Assembly: GCA_031282905.1 (NCBI GenBank)
Contig: JAITCV010000133.1
Location: forward strand, 1-12,961
Origin: Azoarcus sp.
Lineage (GTDB): Bacteria > Pseudomonadota > Gammaproteobacteria > Burkholderiales > Rhodocyclaceae
Length of the DNA: 12,961 nucleotides
Direction: 5' to 3'
Part shown: positions 7,530 to 12,961 of the stretch, in pieces
Numbering within the stretch: position 1 is the first letter of the stretch
Layout: every line of letters begins with the position of its first letter
Position numbers and translations under genes: made by a program
The notes under the pieces: generated by a model
Told to the model about the DNA's origin: nothing
Seen by the model: the letters and a program-made list of their open reading frames with translations, nothing else
The model's database searches: none

Positions 7530-8063
7530 ATGTCTACACGATCTCTCGCTTCTGCCGCCGCTCCCGCTTCTGCTTCTGTTACCGCCATCGATGATGTGCG
7601 CGAATTTCGCAATGCGCTGGGCCGTTTCGCCACCGGCATTGCCGTGGTGACGCTGGAAACGTCGGCGGGACGGATTGGATTGACGGTCAATTCCTTCAAT
7701 TCGGTGTCGCTCACGCCGCCGCTGGTGGTCTGGAGCCTGGCCAGGACTTCGCCCAGCCTGCCCGCGTTCGAAGCGAGCCAATACTATGCAATCAACGTGT
7801 TGGCCGTCGACCAGGAGGAGATCTCGAATCGCTTCGCGGGCAAGCAGCCGGATCGTTTCGCGGGGCTCGAACTCGAAACCGGCCTGGGCGGCGCGCCGCT
7901 GCTGAGCGGCGTTTGCGCCCGCTTCCAGGTGCGCAACACCACCCGTCATGATGGAGGCGATCATGTGGTCTTCATCGGCGAAGTCGAACGTTTCGATTAC
8001 GACGACAGCCGTGAGCCGTTGCTCTATTTCGCGGGCCGTTACCGGCGGCTGGATGCGGACTGA
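7530..8063 (+). CDS. Flavin reductase-like domain protein (HpaC/RutF-type)
   Basis: A 177-residue protein of the flavin reductase-like, FMN-binding split-barrel family. Members reduce FMN or FAD with NAD(P)H and feed two-component monooxygenases, or act as stand-alone flavoproteins. Seen: FRNALGRFATGIAVVT (about 26-41), TVNSFNSVSLTPPLV (52-66) and WSLARTSP, the standard flavin-binding stretch, then FAGLELETGLGGAPLL and HVVFIGEVERF near the C terminus. The first 20 residues are Ala/Ser-rich and lie outside the domain. No clear SD precedes the ATG, so the exact start is uncertain. No monooxygenase is adjacent, so the partner, if any, is unknown. It stands alone on the plus strand and converges on pgi. 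Confidence 0.9.
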   Translation: MSTRSLASAAAPASASVTAIDDVREFRNALGRFATGIAVVTLETSAGRIGLTVNSFNSVSLTPPLVVWSLARTSPSLPAFEASQYYAINVLAVDQEEISNRFAGKQPDRFAGLELETGLGGAPLLSGVCARFQVRNTTRHDGGDHVVFIGEVERFDYDDSREPLLYFAGRYRRLDAD

Positions 8064-8094
8064 TCTCGGTACAGCGAGTACGGCATCGAGATCA
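8061..8094. terminator. Inverted repeat spanning both convergent stop codons, possible bidirectional terminator
   Basis: TGATCTCG (8061-8068) and its perfect complement CGAGATCA (8087-8094) can pair, and two more inner pairs (one G-U) give a 10-bp stem with a 14-base loop. Each arm begins with the TGA stop of one of the two convergent genes. There is no T run, so termination is plausible but unproven. Confidence 0.4.
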
Positions 8095-9774
8095 TCGATC
8101 TACTTTGCAAGCCGATTGGCGGAATTCCTCCGCCAGCCTGGCCAGCCGCGCGGTCGACGCATCCTGTGCGCCCGCCTGACCCGCCGCCAGCGCGCGCGCC
8201 ATCTCCTTGCCGAGTTCCACCCCATGCTGGTCGAAGGAATCGATTCCCCAGATCCAGCCCTGGACAAAAATCTTGTGCTCGTAGAGCGCAAGGAGCGCGC
8301 CGAGATGAAAAGCGTCGAGGCCGGGAAAGAGCACGGTGGTGCTCGGCTGGTTGCCCGCGCTGGCGAGGTGGGGGGCGAGACGTTCGATTTCGGTCTGCGG
8401 TAATCCGCGCTGGCGCAGCGCGGCGCGCGCGGCCTCAAGGCTGCGCCCGCTCATCAGCGCGGCGGCCTGGGCGATGGCATTGTCGACGAGCGCGCGCTGG
8501 CGCGGCTCGTCCGCGCCGACCGGCACGATGAAATCGATCGCCACCGCGCGCGTGCCCTGGTAGAGCAACTGATGAAAGGCATGCTGGCCGACAGGACCGG
8601 CGGCGCCCCAGACGATGGGCGCGGTGGGAACACCGCTGCGCAGGCCGTTGCGCAGGGTTTGTTTGCCGTTGCTCTCCATTTCGAGTTGCTGAAGCCAAGC
8701 GGGGAAATTGCGCAGGCCGTGGGCGTAAGGCAATACGGCCAGGCTGCCGATGTCGAGGAAATCGGTGTTCCACAGTCCGATCAGGCCCAGCCACAGCGGC
8801 AGGTTGCGCTCGAACGGCGCGGAGGAAAAATGTTCGTCCATTGCCCGCGCGCCAGCGAGAAAATCATCGAAGGCGGTCTCGCCGATGGCAACGAGCACGG
8901 GCAGGCCAATCGCCGACCACACCGAAAACCGCCCGCCGATCCATTCGGGCAAGGGGAAAACCCGTTCGGCACGCAGGCCGAACCGTAGCGCGGCATCGAC
9001 CGCGTTGCTGACCGCGGCGAAATGCGCGCTGATATCGATTTCGCCATCGATGCCGCCGCCCAGACGCGCGCCCAGCCATTCGCGCGCGGCGGCGGCGTTG
9101 GCCAGGGTTTCCGCGGTGCCGAAACTTTTGGAAGAGATGATGAACAAGGTTTCGGCTGGATCGGCATCGGCGAGCGCCGTGGCAAGCTCGCGCGGGTCGA
9201 TGTTGGCGACGAAGCCGACTTTCGTGCCCTGTGGTTTGCCCGCCGGATCGGCGAGCGCCTCGACGGCGAGCCGGGGACCGAGGTCGGAGCCGCCGATGCC
9301 AATGTTGATGACATGACGAATCGCCTTGCCGGTGCTCCCGGCGATCTCGCCGTGGCGTAGCGCATTGGCAAAGGTGCGCATCGCGCTCGTGTCCGCGCCA
9401 TCTCCGCCGGGCGCGGGACAAGCGCCGCGCATCGCCATGTGGGCGGCGGCGCGGCCTTCGGTGAAATTCACCGCCTCGCCCGCGAACAGGCGGCGGATGC
9501 CTTCGGCAAGATGCGCTTCGCGGGCAAGCTGGAGCAGATCGCCGAGCACGGCGGCATCGATGCGTTGCTTGGAAAAATCGGCGATCAACGCGCGCCGGTT
9601 TTCGTTTTTTTCGTCCTGACCCGCCGTGAGCGCGAGACTCAGGCATTCGGCGCGTTCCGGATGCGCGGCAAAAAGATCGGCGAGCGTGTGGCTTCGGAGG
9701 CGCTTGGCGTGCGCGCTCAATCTGCCCCAGGCGGGCAGGTTTTGCGGCGCGATGAAAGAAAGTTTGTCAGTCAC
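8092..9774 (-). CDS. pgi: Glucose-6-phosphate isomerase
   Basis: Cytoplasmic enzyme interconverting glucose 6-phosphate and fructose 6-phosphate in glycolysis and gluconeogenesis. From the GTG at 9774 the protein has 560 residues, normal for bacterial Pgi. Seen: INIGIGGSDLGP (phosphate site), SKSFGTAETL, the catalytic E367 (QLEMESNGK), H398 (GQHAFHQ) and the C-terminal signature with K523 (GIDSFDQHGVELGK). The frame continues upstream to 10032, but that part is antisense-like and lies inside the glycosyltransferase gene; GTG is therefore the best start and overlaps the glycosyltransferase stop by 8 bases. No clear SD is present, so translational coupling to the upstream gene is likely. Confidence 0.95.
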   Translation of the reverse strand: MTDKLSFIAPQNLPAWGRLSAHAKRLRSHTLADLFAAHPERAECLSLALTAGQDEKNENRRALIADFSKQRIDAAVLGDLLQLAREAHLAEGIRRLFAGEAVNFTEGRAAAHMAMRGACPAPGGDGADTSAMRTFANALRHGEIAGSTGKAIRHVINIGIGGSDLGPRLAVEALADPAGKPQGTKVGFVANIDPRELATALADADPAETLFIISSKSFGTAETLANAAAAREWLGARLGGGIDGEIDISAHFAAVSNAVDAALRFGLRAERVFPLPEWIGGRFSVWSAIGLPVLVAIGETAFDDFLAGARAMDEHFSSAPFERNLPLWLGLIGLWNTDFLDIGSLAVLPYAHGLRNFPAWLQQLEMESNGKQTLRNGLRSGVPTAPIVWGAAGPVGQHAFHQLLYQGTRAVAIDFIVPVGADEPRQRALVDNAIAQAAALMSGRSLEAARAALRQRGLPQTEIERLAPHLASAGNQPSTTVLFPGLDAFHLGALLALYEHKIFVQGWIWGIDSFDQHGVELGKEMARALAAGQAGAQDASTARLARLAEEFRQSACKVDR

Positions 9775-11437
9775 GATCCAGACGACGGTAAAGATAGAGC
9801 GCTTCGTATTGTTTTCCGCCGCCACGGCTGAAAGCCCAGACCGTTTCCCATTCCGGCAGGGAAGGGGGCGCGTTCTTGCGGTCGGCATGAACCAGCAGCA
9901 GGCGGCACGGTGTGGCGCGGTCGTGGGGGCGCAGGCCGAGATAATAATCGAGCATGCTGCGTACCGGATCGGGCAATTTCGCGCTGGCGACGCATTCGCC
10001 CGCATGCGGCGCGAGCGCCTCGCGGAGCGCATCCGCCATGGGGCGGTAAGTACGGCTGTGGTCGAACCACGGCATGAGCAGCGTCACCGCCAGACACCAC
10101 AACATTGTCATGCCCATTGCCCAGTTGGCCGCGGCGCGTCCCGGCCCGCGCGGCAGCCGCCAGGCAAGCGCGAACCAGAGCGCACAGATGAAGCTGCCCG
10201 CCAGCGCCGGCGTGATGGAATCGACCATGACGAAAGTCGGGGCGACGCGGGCGATATGACGGGCAAGCCCAGGCGGCCAGGCAAACACCTGCGCCGTCCA
10301 TGCGATCCATACCAGGATGGCAAACACGCCGAAAGTCGTCGCGCCGAACCAGTCGAAGGCATTGGCCGCGCCCCGGCGCAAGGTGGGCACGCCCCCCGCG
10401 GCCAGCAGCGCCATGGCGGGCAGGACTTGCAGCGCGGTGGGCGGGGAATCATCGGCCTTGGCGATGAGCAGGATGATCGCGATCATTGCCGAGGCAAGCG
10501 GCAACAGCCAGCGCAATTGCAGCAACTGTCGGCGCTTGTGCCACAGCGCCCACAGCGCGATTGGCCACAGTGGCCACAGGAACCAGCTCAAAAGCTCGAC
10601 GAGGGTAATGATGTCGCCGGGTTTGAATTCGCGCGCGGTGAGCCATTGCCCATGCGCCCAGGCGGCAAATAGTTCCGGCGCATTCAGATGGATGACGAGC
10701 GGCCATAGCCCCCCCAGCACCGCAGCCAGGACCAGGCCAATGAGCAGGCTGGCGCTGGCGCGCGGATTGCGGCATTCGGGGCAGGCGATCATGATGATGG
10801 CAAATAGCGGCAGGGTGAGCAGCCAGCCGCCGAGTCCGCCGGCAAGTCCAGCCAGCGCACAGCCGAGTCCGGCGCGCAGGCAGCCGTTCAGCGGGCGAGC
10901 TGGCGTGCGGGCGATGCCTTCGAGGACGAGCGCCACCATCGCCATCAACGCGATCAGCGGCTGGGTCTCGTGCGCATGGAGGACGAGGCCGAGGCTGCCG
11001 AGGGTAAAGAGCGCGGCGGGCGTGCGCGCCGGGCGGCCATGGAGGTGTTCGGCCGCGCGCGCGACCCACCACACAGTCAGCGCGGTAAACACGGCGCTGG
11101 CCAGGCGCGCGCCGTCATGGGCCGCGAGCACCCCCTGAGTGAGCCAGGCGAGGAGGGCCGCGCACCAATAATAGAGTGGGGGAAAGTCGGCGAACGGCTG
11201 ACCGCCAATTTGGGGAAACAGCCAACCGTCGCCCTGCAACATCGCATACACCGGGCCGAAATAGCGGGCATCGTCCCCGCGCCAGGGCTCATGGCCGAGA
11301 CCGCTCAGCAGATAGAAGCCGACCAGCAGCATCAGGCCGACACTGCCGTAAAGACGACGCTGGAAGATGGACTGTGTTTGGGAAATCGCTTGCGGGCTAT
11401 GAAACATGCGTGCTTGCTGGGCGGAGTTCAGAGGCAC
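9767..11437 (-). CDS. GT-C family membrane glycosyltransferase (ArnT/PMT-like, GT39/GT83 type)
   Basis: A 556-residue polytopic inner-membrane protein with roughly 11-13 hydrophobic segments, the first at about 31-46. It has GT-C features: an acidic pair in the first periplasmic loop (HEPWRGDDARYFGPVYAML, D55-D56), then FADFPPLYYW (82-91), and a soluble C-terminal domain after about residue 440. Such enzymes use polyprenyl-phosphate-linked sugars on the periplasmic side to modify lipid A, LPS or proteins. The DDARY motif resembles ArnT (RxDEPRY), but specificity cannot be told from sequence; no arn genes are in the window. The start is a GTG at 11437, or an ATG at 11407 (10 residues shorter); neither has a good SD. 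The stop overlaps the pgi start. Confidence 0.85.
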   Translation of the reverse strand: MPLNSAQQARMFHSPQAISQTQSIFQRRLYGSVGLMLLVGFYLLSGLGHEPWRGDDARYFGPVYAMLQGDGWLFPQIGGQPFADFPPLYYWCAALLAWLTQGVLAAHDGARLASAVFTALTVWWVARAAEHLHGRPARTPAALFTLGSLGLVLHAHETQPLIALMAMVALVLEGIARTPARPLNGCLRAGLGCALAGLAGGLGGWLLTLPLFAIIMIACPECRNPRASASLLIGLVLAAVLGGLWPLVIHLNAPELFAAWAHGQWLTAREFKPGDIITLVELLSWFLWPLWPIALWALWHKRRQLLQLRWLLPLASAMIAIILLIAKADDSPPTALQVLPAMALLAAGGVPTLRRGAANAFDWFGATTFGVFAILVWIAWTAQVFAWPPGLARHIARVAPTFVMVDSITPALAGSFICALWFALAWRLPRGPGRAAANWAMGMTMLWCLAVTLLMPWFDHSRTYRPMADALREALAPHAGECVASAKLPDPVRSMLDYYLGLRPHDRATPCRLLLVHADRKNAPPSLPEWETVWAFSRGGGKQYEALYLYRRLDRD

Positions 11438-11864
11438 ATTGTAACGGCACGGGCGGGGCGGCGCTCGTCCGGGGGAATCAGGTGGCTTCGAGTTTCGCCA
11501 TGAGGTCGGGGTGATTGAAAAGAAGTTTCAGCAGACAGAGCACGCCGCCCGGCGGCCCGGAACGACGGGATGCTCATGGGTGGCGCCTTATTTGTCGAGC
11601 CGGTCGATTTTCGAAGCTGATAACGTTTCCATCTTGCCTTTGCTATGGATCGTCACCAATAACACTTGCCCGAGTAGTGGTAATAGATCATGCGCCGCCA
11701 CTTTTGCCCGTGCCCTTGCGTTTCCAACGAATTTGCGAGTTGTTTCCGATGGAATCGGAAGTTACATGGAAATTCATCCCCCACTACTTAAATTGTGAAA
11801 AAACATTGTTTGTGAAACGACGGGTTTGTTCGCAACATGGATGAAAATCCCTCGTGGTGAAATC
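11438..11864. other. Gene-poor region with possible decayed coding remnants
   Basis: No intact gene is supported. GC falls compared with the left part of the window, most strongly at about 11730-11865. Two minus-strand stretches look like remnants: 11478-11573, a GC-rich-codon tail ending LLFNHPDLMAKLEAT before a TGA; and 11588-11761, open for 57 codons without an early ATG and ending SASKIDRLDK. Neither is recognised. Just before the DUF2325 gene the octamer TTGTGAAA occurs twice (11793-11800 and 11810-11817), 17 bases apart. Confidence 0.5.
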
Positions 11865-12224
11865 ATGAATGCAATTGTGGTAAACCCCATCCAAACCCGT
11901 GCCCTGCTCGTCGGCGCCGATCGTCTGGGCAATATTCCCGAAGTGCTTTGTCAGTTTGGTATTCGGATTGCGGCGCATATCAGCGGGCGGGATAGTGCCC
12001 ACCAGCGCCGCAGCGCCGCCATGTTGCCAAGCGGCGTCGGGATGGTGATCCTGTTTACCGATTTTCTTGGCCATAATGTCATGCGCGGTTTTCGCGACGC
12101 AGCGGAGCGCGCGGGCGTTCGTTTCGTCTGCTGCCGCCGCTCGGTGTGCGATCTCCAGCATGCGCTTGGTAAACACCACGCGCCGCCGCCGGAAGTGGCG
12201 AAGGAACGGCCCGGTCGGCGCTGA
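11865..12224 (+). CDS. DUF2325 domain protein
   Basis: A 119-residue protein matching the DUF2325 family: TRALLVGADRLGNIPEVL (11-28), AHISGRDSAHQRR (37-49), the predicted strand GMVILFTDFLGHNVM (59-73) and AGVRFVCCRRS (83-93). The fold is a small alpha/beta Rossmann-like domain; the molecular function is unknown to me. Cysteines C29, C89, C90 and C95 are present. I chose the ATG at 11865 because the domain starts right after it and a GGTGA lies about 5 bases upstream; the frame is open 13 codons further to 11826, which looks non-coding. The tail after about residue 102 (GKHHAPPPEVAKERPGRR) is low-complexity and may be family-atypical. It stands alone, between remnants on the left and mobile-element debris on the right. 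Confidence 0.82.
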   Translation: MNAIVVNPIQTRALLVGADRLGNIPEVLCQFGIRIAAHISGRDSAHQRRSAAMLPSGVGMVILFTDFLGHNVMRGFRDAAERAGVRFVCCRRSVCDLQHALGKHHAPPPEVAKERPGRR

Positions 12225-12326
12225 TACGTGACCTTGATCTTCAGGAGCTTGGCGTCCTGCACGTTCACCTCGTCGATGAGCCGCGTGTCATGAACTCGTT
12301 CCCAAAAATCTCCGAAAAACCCCCAT
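12225..12326. other. Short non-coding stretch, possible remnant of a foreign gene
   Basis: On the minus strand this stretch is open without stops and reads RLIDEVNVQDAKLLKIKVTY, which looks protein-like, but the frame runs on antisense into the DUF2325 gene. It may be a fragment of a transposase or another lost gene; I do not recognise it. Confidence 0.25.
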
Positions 12327-12399
12327 GGGCACCTCGAATGACGCCCTGTTTCAAAACAGAGCTTCATCCCTGCTGAAACGGAGGTTTTTCGAGGTGCCC
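12327..12399. mobile_element. 73-bp element with 12-bp perfect terminal inverted repeats (IS-end remnant or MITE)
   Basis: GGGCACCTCGAA at 12327-12338 is repeated as its exact complement TTCGAGGTGCCC at 12388-12399. Reading inward from both ends the similarity goes on imperfectly (both reach GTTTCA about 20 bases in), which is how the left and right ends of one insertion sequence usually compare. The 49 bases between are too short for a gene. No target-site duplication is visible at the edges. Alternatives are a large hairpin acting as terminator downstream of the tRNA fragment, or a MITE. The family of the IS is not identified. Confidence 0.6.
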
Positions 12400-12409
12400 T
12401 TGCGGTTGT

Positions 12410-12455
12410 TGGTGGGCCCCCTGGGAGTCGAACCCAGCACCAACGGATTATGAGT
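12410..12455 (-). tRNA. tRNA-Met(CAU) gene, 3' fragment only (probable attachment site)
   Basis: On the minus strand the sequence runs from the anticodon loop CTCATAA (anticodon CAT) through the 3' anticodon stem TCCGT, a 5-base variable loop, a perfect T-stem (CTGGG/CCCAG) with loop TTCGACT, the 3' acceptor strand GGGGCCC, A73 and encoded CCA (12410-12412). Everything 5' of the anticodon loop is missing: the sequence turns abruptly into AT-rich DNA. A break exactly at the anticodon loop is the classic crossover point of tyrosine integrases, so this is most likely an att site left by an integrative element, with the intact tRNA at the other end. Confidence 0.85.
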
Positions 12456-12845
12456 TTTGTTTGTTTTCCATAAAAATCAACAGGTTACGCCAAAATCCAT
12501 TCTACTATTTTGAAAAAATCGCTGCTCGCAAAGCCAGGCGTGGCGCGGCTTTTGAAATTTTTGTAGAACACTCCGGCGCAACGATCCCACTGCGGTAGGT
12601 GTTTAAGTGCAGGCGTGCAGAGATTTGAATAATCCGCTCGACATCTTTTCCCCGCCCGGTTCCACGACGCGGCAAAGCCGCGCCGATCTCCAAACGCAAA
12701 AAATGCAATCGATCCAGCGGGCACGCATCGTGCGTGTCGAAGAGACGATGCGCATCGCGGTTTTCCAGCACCACGTTTTTCAAGCGTTGATGCACTTGAA
12801 CTAGTGCATGGGATAGCTGCGCCAACTGCGCAGACTGCTTGCCGC
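12456..12845. other. Unassigned AT-rich to mixed region, probable end of an integrated element
   Basis: About 390 bases without a recognisable gene. The part next to the tRNA fragment (12456-12560) is AT-rich, as expected for integrase arm-binding DNA. The remainder is open on the minus strand (stop at 12505-12507) and reads for example LKNVVLENRDAHRLFDTHD and LPRRGTGRGKDVERIIQIS. If this was a gene, its 5' end has been removed by the IS256-type insertion to the right. A 65-codon plus-strand frame at 12607-12804 overlaps it. I recognise neither. Confidence 0.4.
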
Positions 12846-12884
12846 GAGTCTGTAAATTAAACTGTGTAACTGTTTTTTGAGAGA

Positions 12885-12899
12885 GGCGGAGAATCCGCC
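12885..12899 (+). promoter_or_regulatory. Hairpin directly before the transposase ribosome binding site
   Basis: GGCGGA-GAA-TCCGCC is a perfect 6-bp stem with a 3-base loop ending 1 base before the AAGGAG ribosome binding site (12901-12906). Such stems in insertion sequences can limit transposase translation from read-through transcripts; that role is inferred here. Confidence 0.45.
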
Positions 12900-12913
12900 A
12901 AAGGAGCAGAGTC

Positions 12914-12961
12914 ATGACCCCGAAGGCAGAGGTACTGGACGAATTGTTGAAGGACTGCAAG
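12914..12961 (+). CDS. IS256-family transposase, first 16 codons (partial)
   Basis: The frame starts with ATG at 12914, preceded by AAGGAG at a spacing of 7 bases, and reads MTPKAEVLDELLKDCK to the window edge. This N terminus (xxPKxEVLDELLxxCK) is typical of IS256-family DDE transposases, which go on to a mutator-type catalytic domain. Only 16 residues are visible, so the catalytic residues and integrity cannot be judged. Confidence 0.7.
   Translation, partial: MTPKAEVLDELLKDCK

Larger units (their letters stand above)
12846..12961 (+). mobile_element. Left end of an IS256-family insertion sequence (cut by window edge)
   Basis: The stretch GAGTCTGTAAATTAAACTGT (12846-12865) just outside the transposase gene resembles the terminal inverted repeats I know from IS256-type elements, so the boundary is placed there; it may be off by several bases because the other end is outside the window. 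The element holds a leader of about 68 bases with a hairpin and RBS, then the start of the transposase. Confidence 0.6.

Noticed and set aside
9775..10032. 86-residue N-terminal extension of Pgi
   Set aside because: It lies wholly within the glycosyltransferase gene in another frame and is unlike Pgi; the GTG at 9774 gives the normal length.
12400..12470. Plus-strand peptide GPPGSRTQHQRIMS
   Set aside because: This is the well-known false peptide from reading a tRNA gene in antisense; it supports the tRNA call instead.
1..12961. CRISPR array, rRNA genes, riboswitch or restriction/defence genes
   Set aside because: I found no regularly spaced repeats, rRNA sequence, recognisable riboswitch core or defence-family motifs.

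Overview
The window is chromosomal DNA from a GC-rich proteobacterium. The run rpsA-ihfB-lapA-lapB-(DUF2007)-ugd-cysM-exonuclease, together with the sequence character of the proteins, fits Betaproteobacteria, possibly the Rhodocyclales; this assignment is inference from gene order and protein style, not from a search.

Layout. Positions 1-7030 are one long minus-strand series: ribosomal protein S1 (rpsA), IHF beta (ihfB), an intrinsic terminator, lapA, lapB, a frameshifted DUF2007 gene, UDP-glucose 6-dehydrogenase (ugd), O-acetylserine sulfhydrylase B (cysM), a DEDDy 3'-5' exonuclease of the PolB-exonuclease-like family, and possibly the first codons of one more gene. Genes are packed tightly, with an ATGA overlap between lapB and DUF2007 and a 20-base overlap between ugd and cysM. 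Positions 7031-7529 are a divergent intergenic region with a good sigma-70 promoter for rpsA and a leader of about 200 nt; cmk, the usual upstream neighbour of rpsA, is absent. A flavin reductase-like gene (7530-8063, plus strand) converges on a two-gene minus-strand unit: a GT-C family (ArnT/PMT-like) membrane glycosyltransferase overlapping pgi (glucose-6-phosphate isomerase).

From about 11440 to the right end the character changes: lower GC, gene remnants and mobile-element debris. There is a small DUF2325 gene (11865-12224), a 73-bp structure bounded by perfect 12-bp inverted repeats (probably two insertion-sequence ends, or a MITE), a 3' fragment of a tRNA-Met(CAU) gene cut at the anticodon loop (the classic scar of integration by a tyrosine recombinase), an unassigned stretch of about 390 bp, and the left end plus first 16 codons of an IS256-family transposase, cut by the window edge.

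How the genes work together. rpsA and ihfB are housekeeping functions for translation and nucleoid architecture. LapA/LapB belong to the envelope quality-control system that regulates LPS synthesis through LpxC; ugd supplies UDP-glucuronate for surface polysaccharide or lipid A modification, and the GT-C enzyme and pgi (hexose phosphate supply) sit in the same neighbourhood, so much of the window is loosely envelope- and sugar-related. I do not see a clearly new multi-gene system. The points most worth checking are the tRNA integration scar with the debris around it, the 73-bp inverted-repeat element, and the broken DUF2007 gene.
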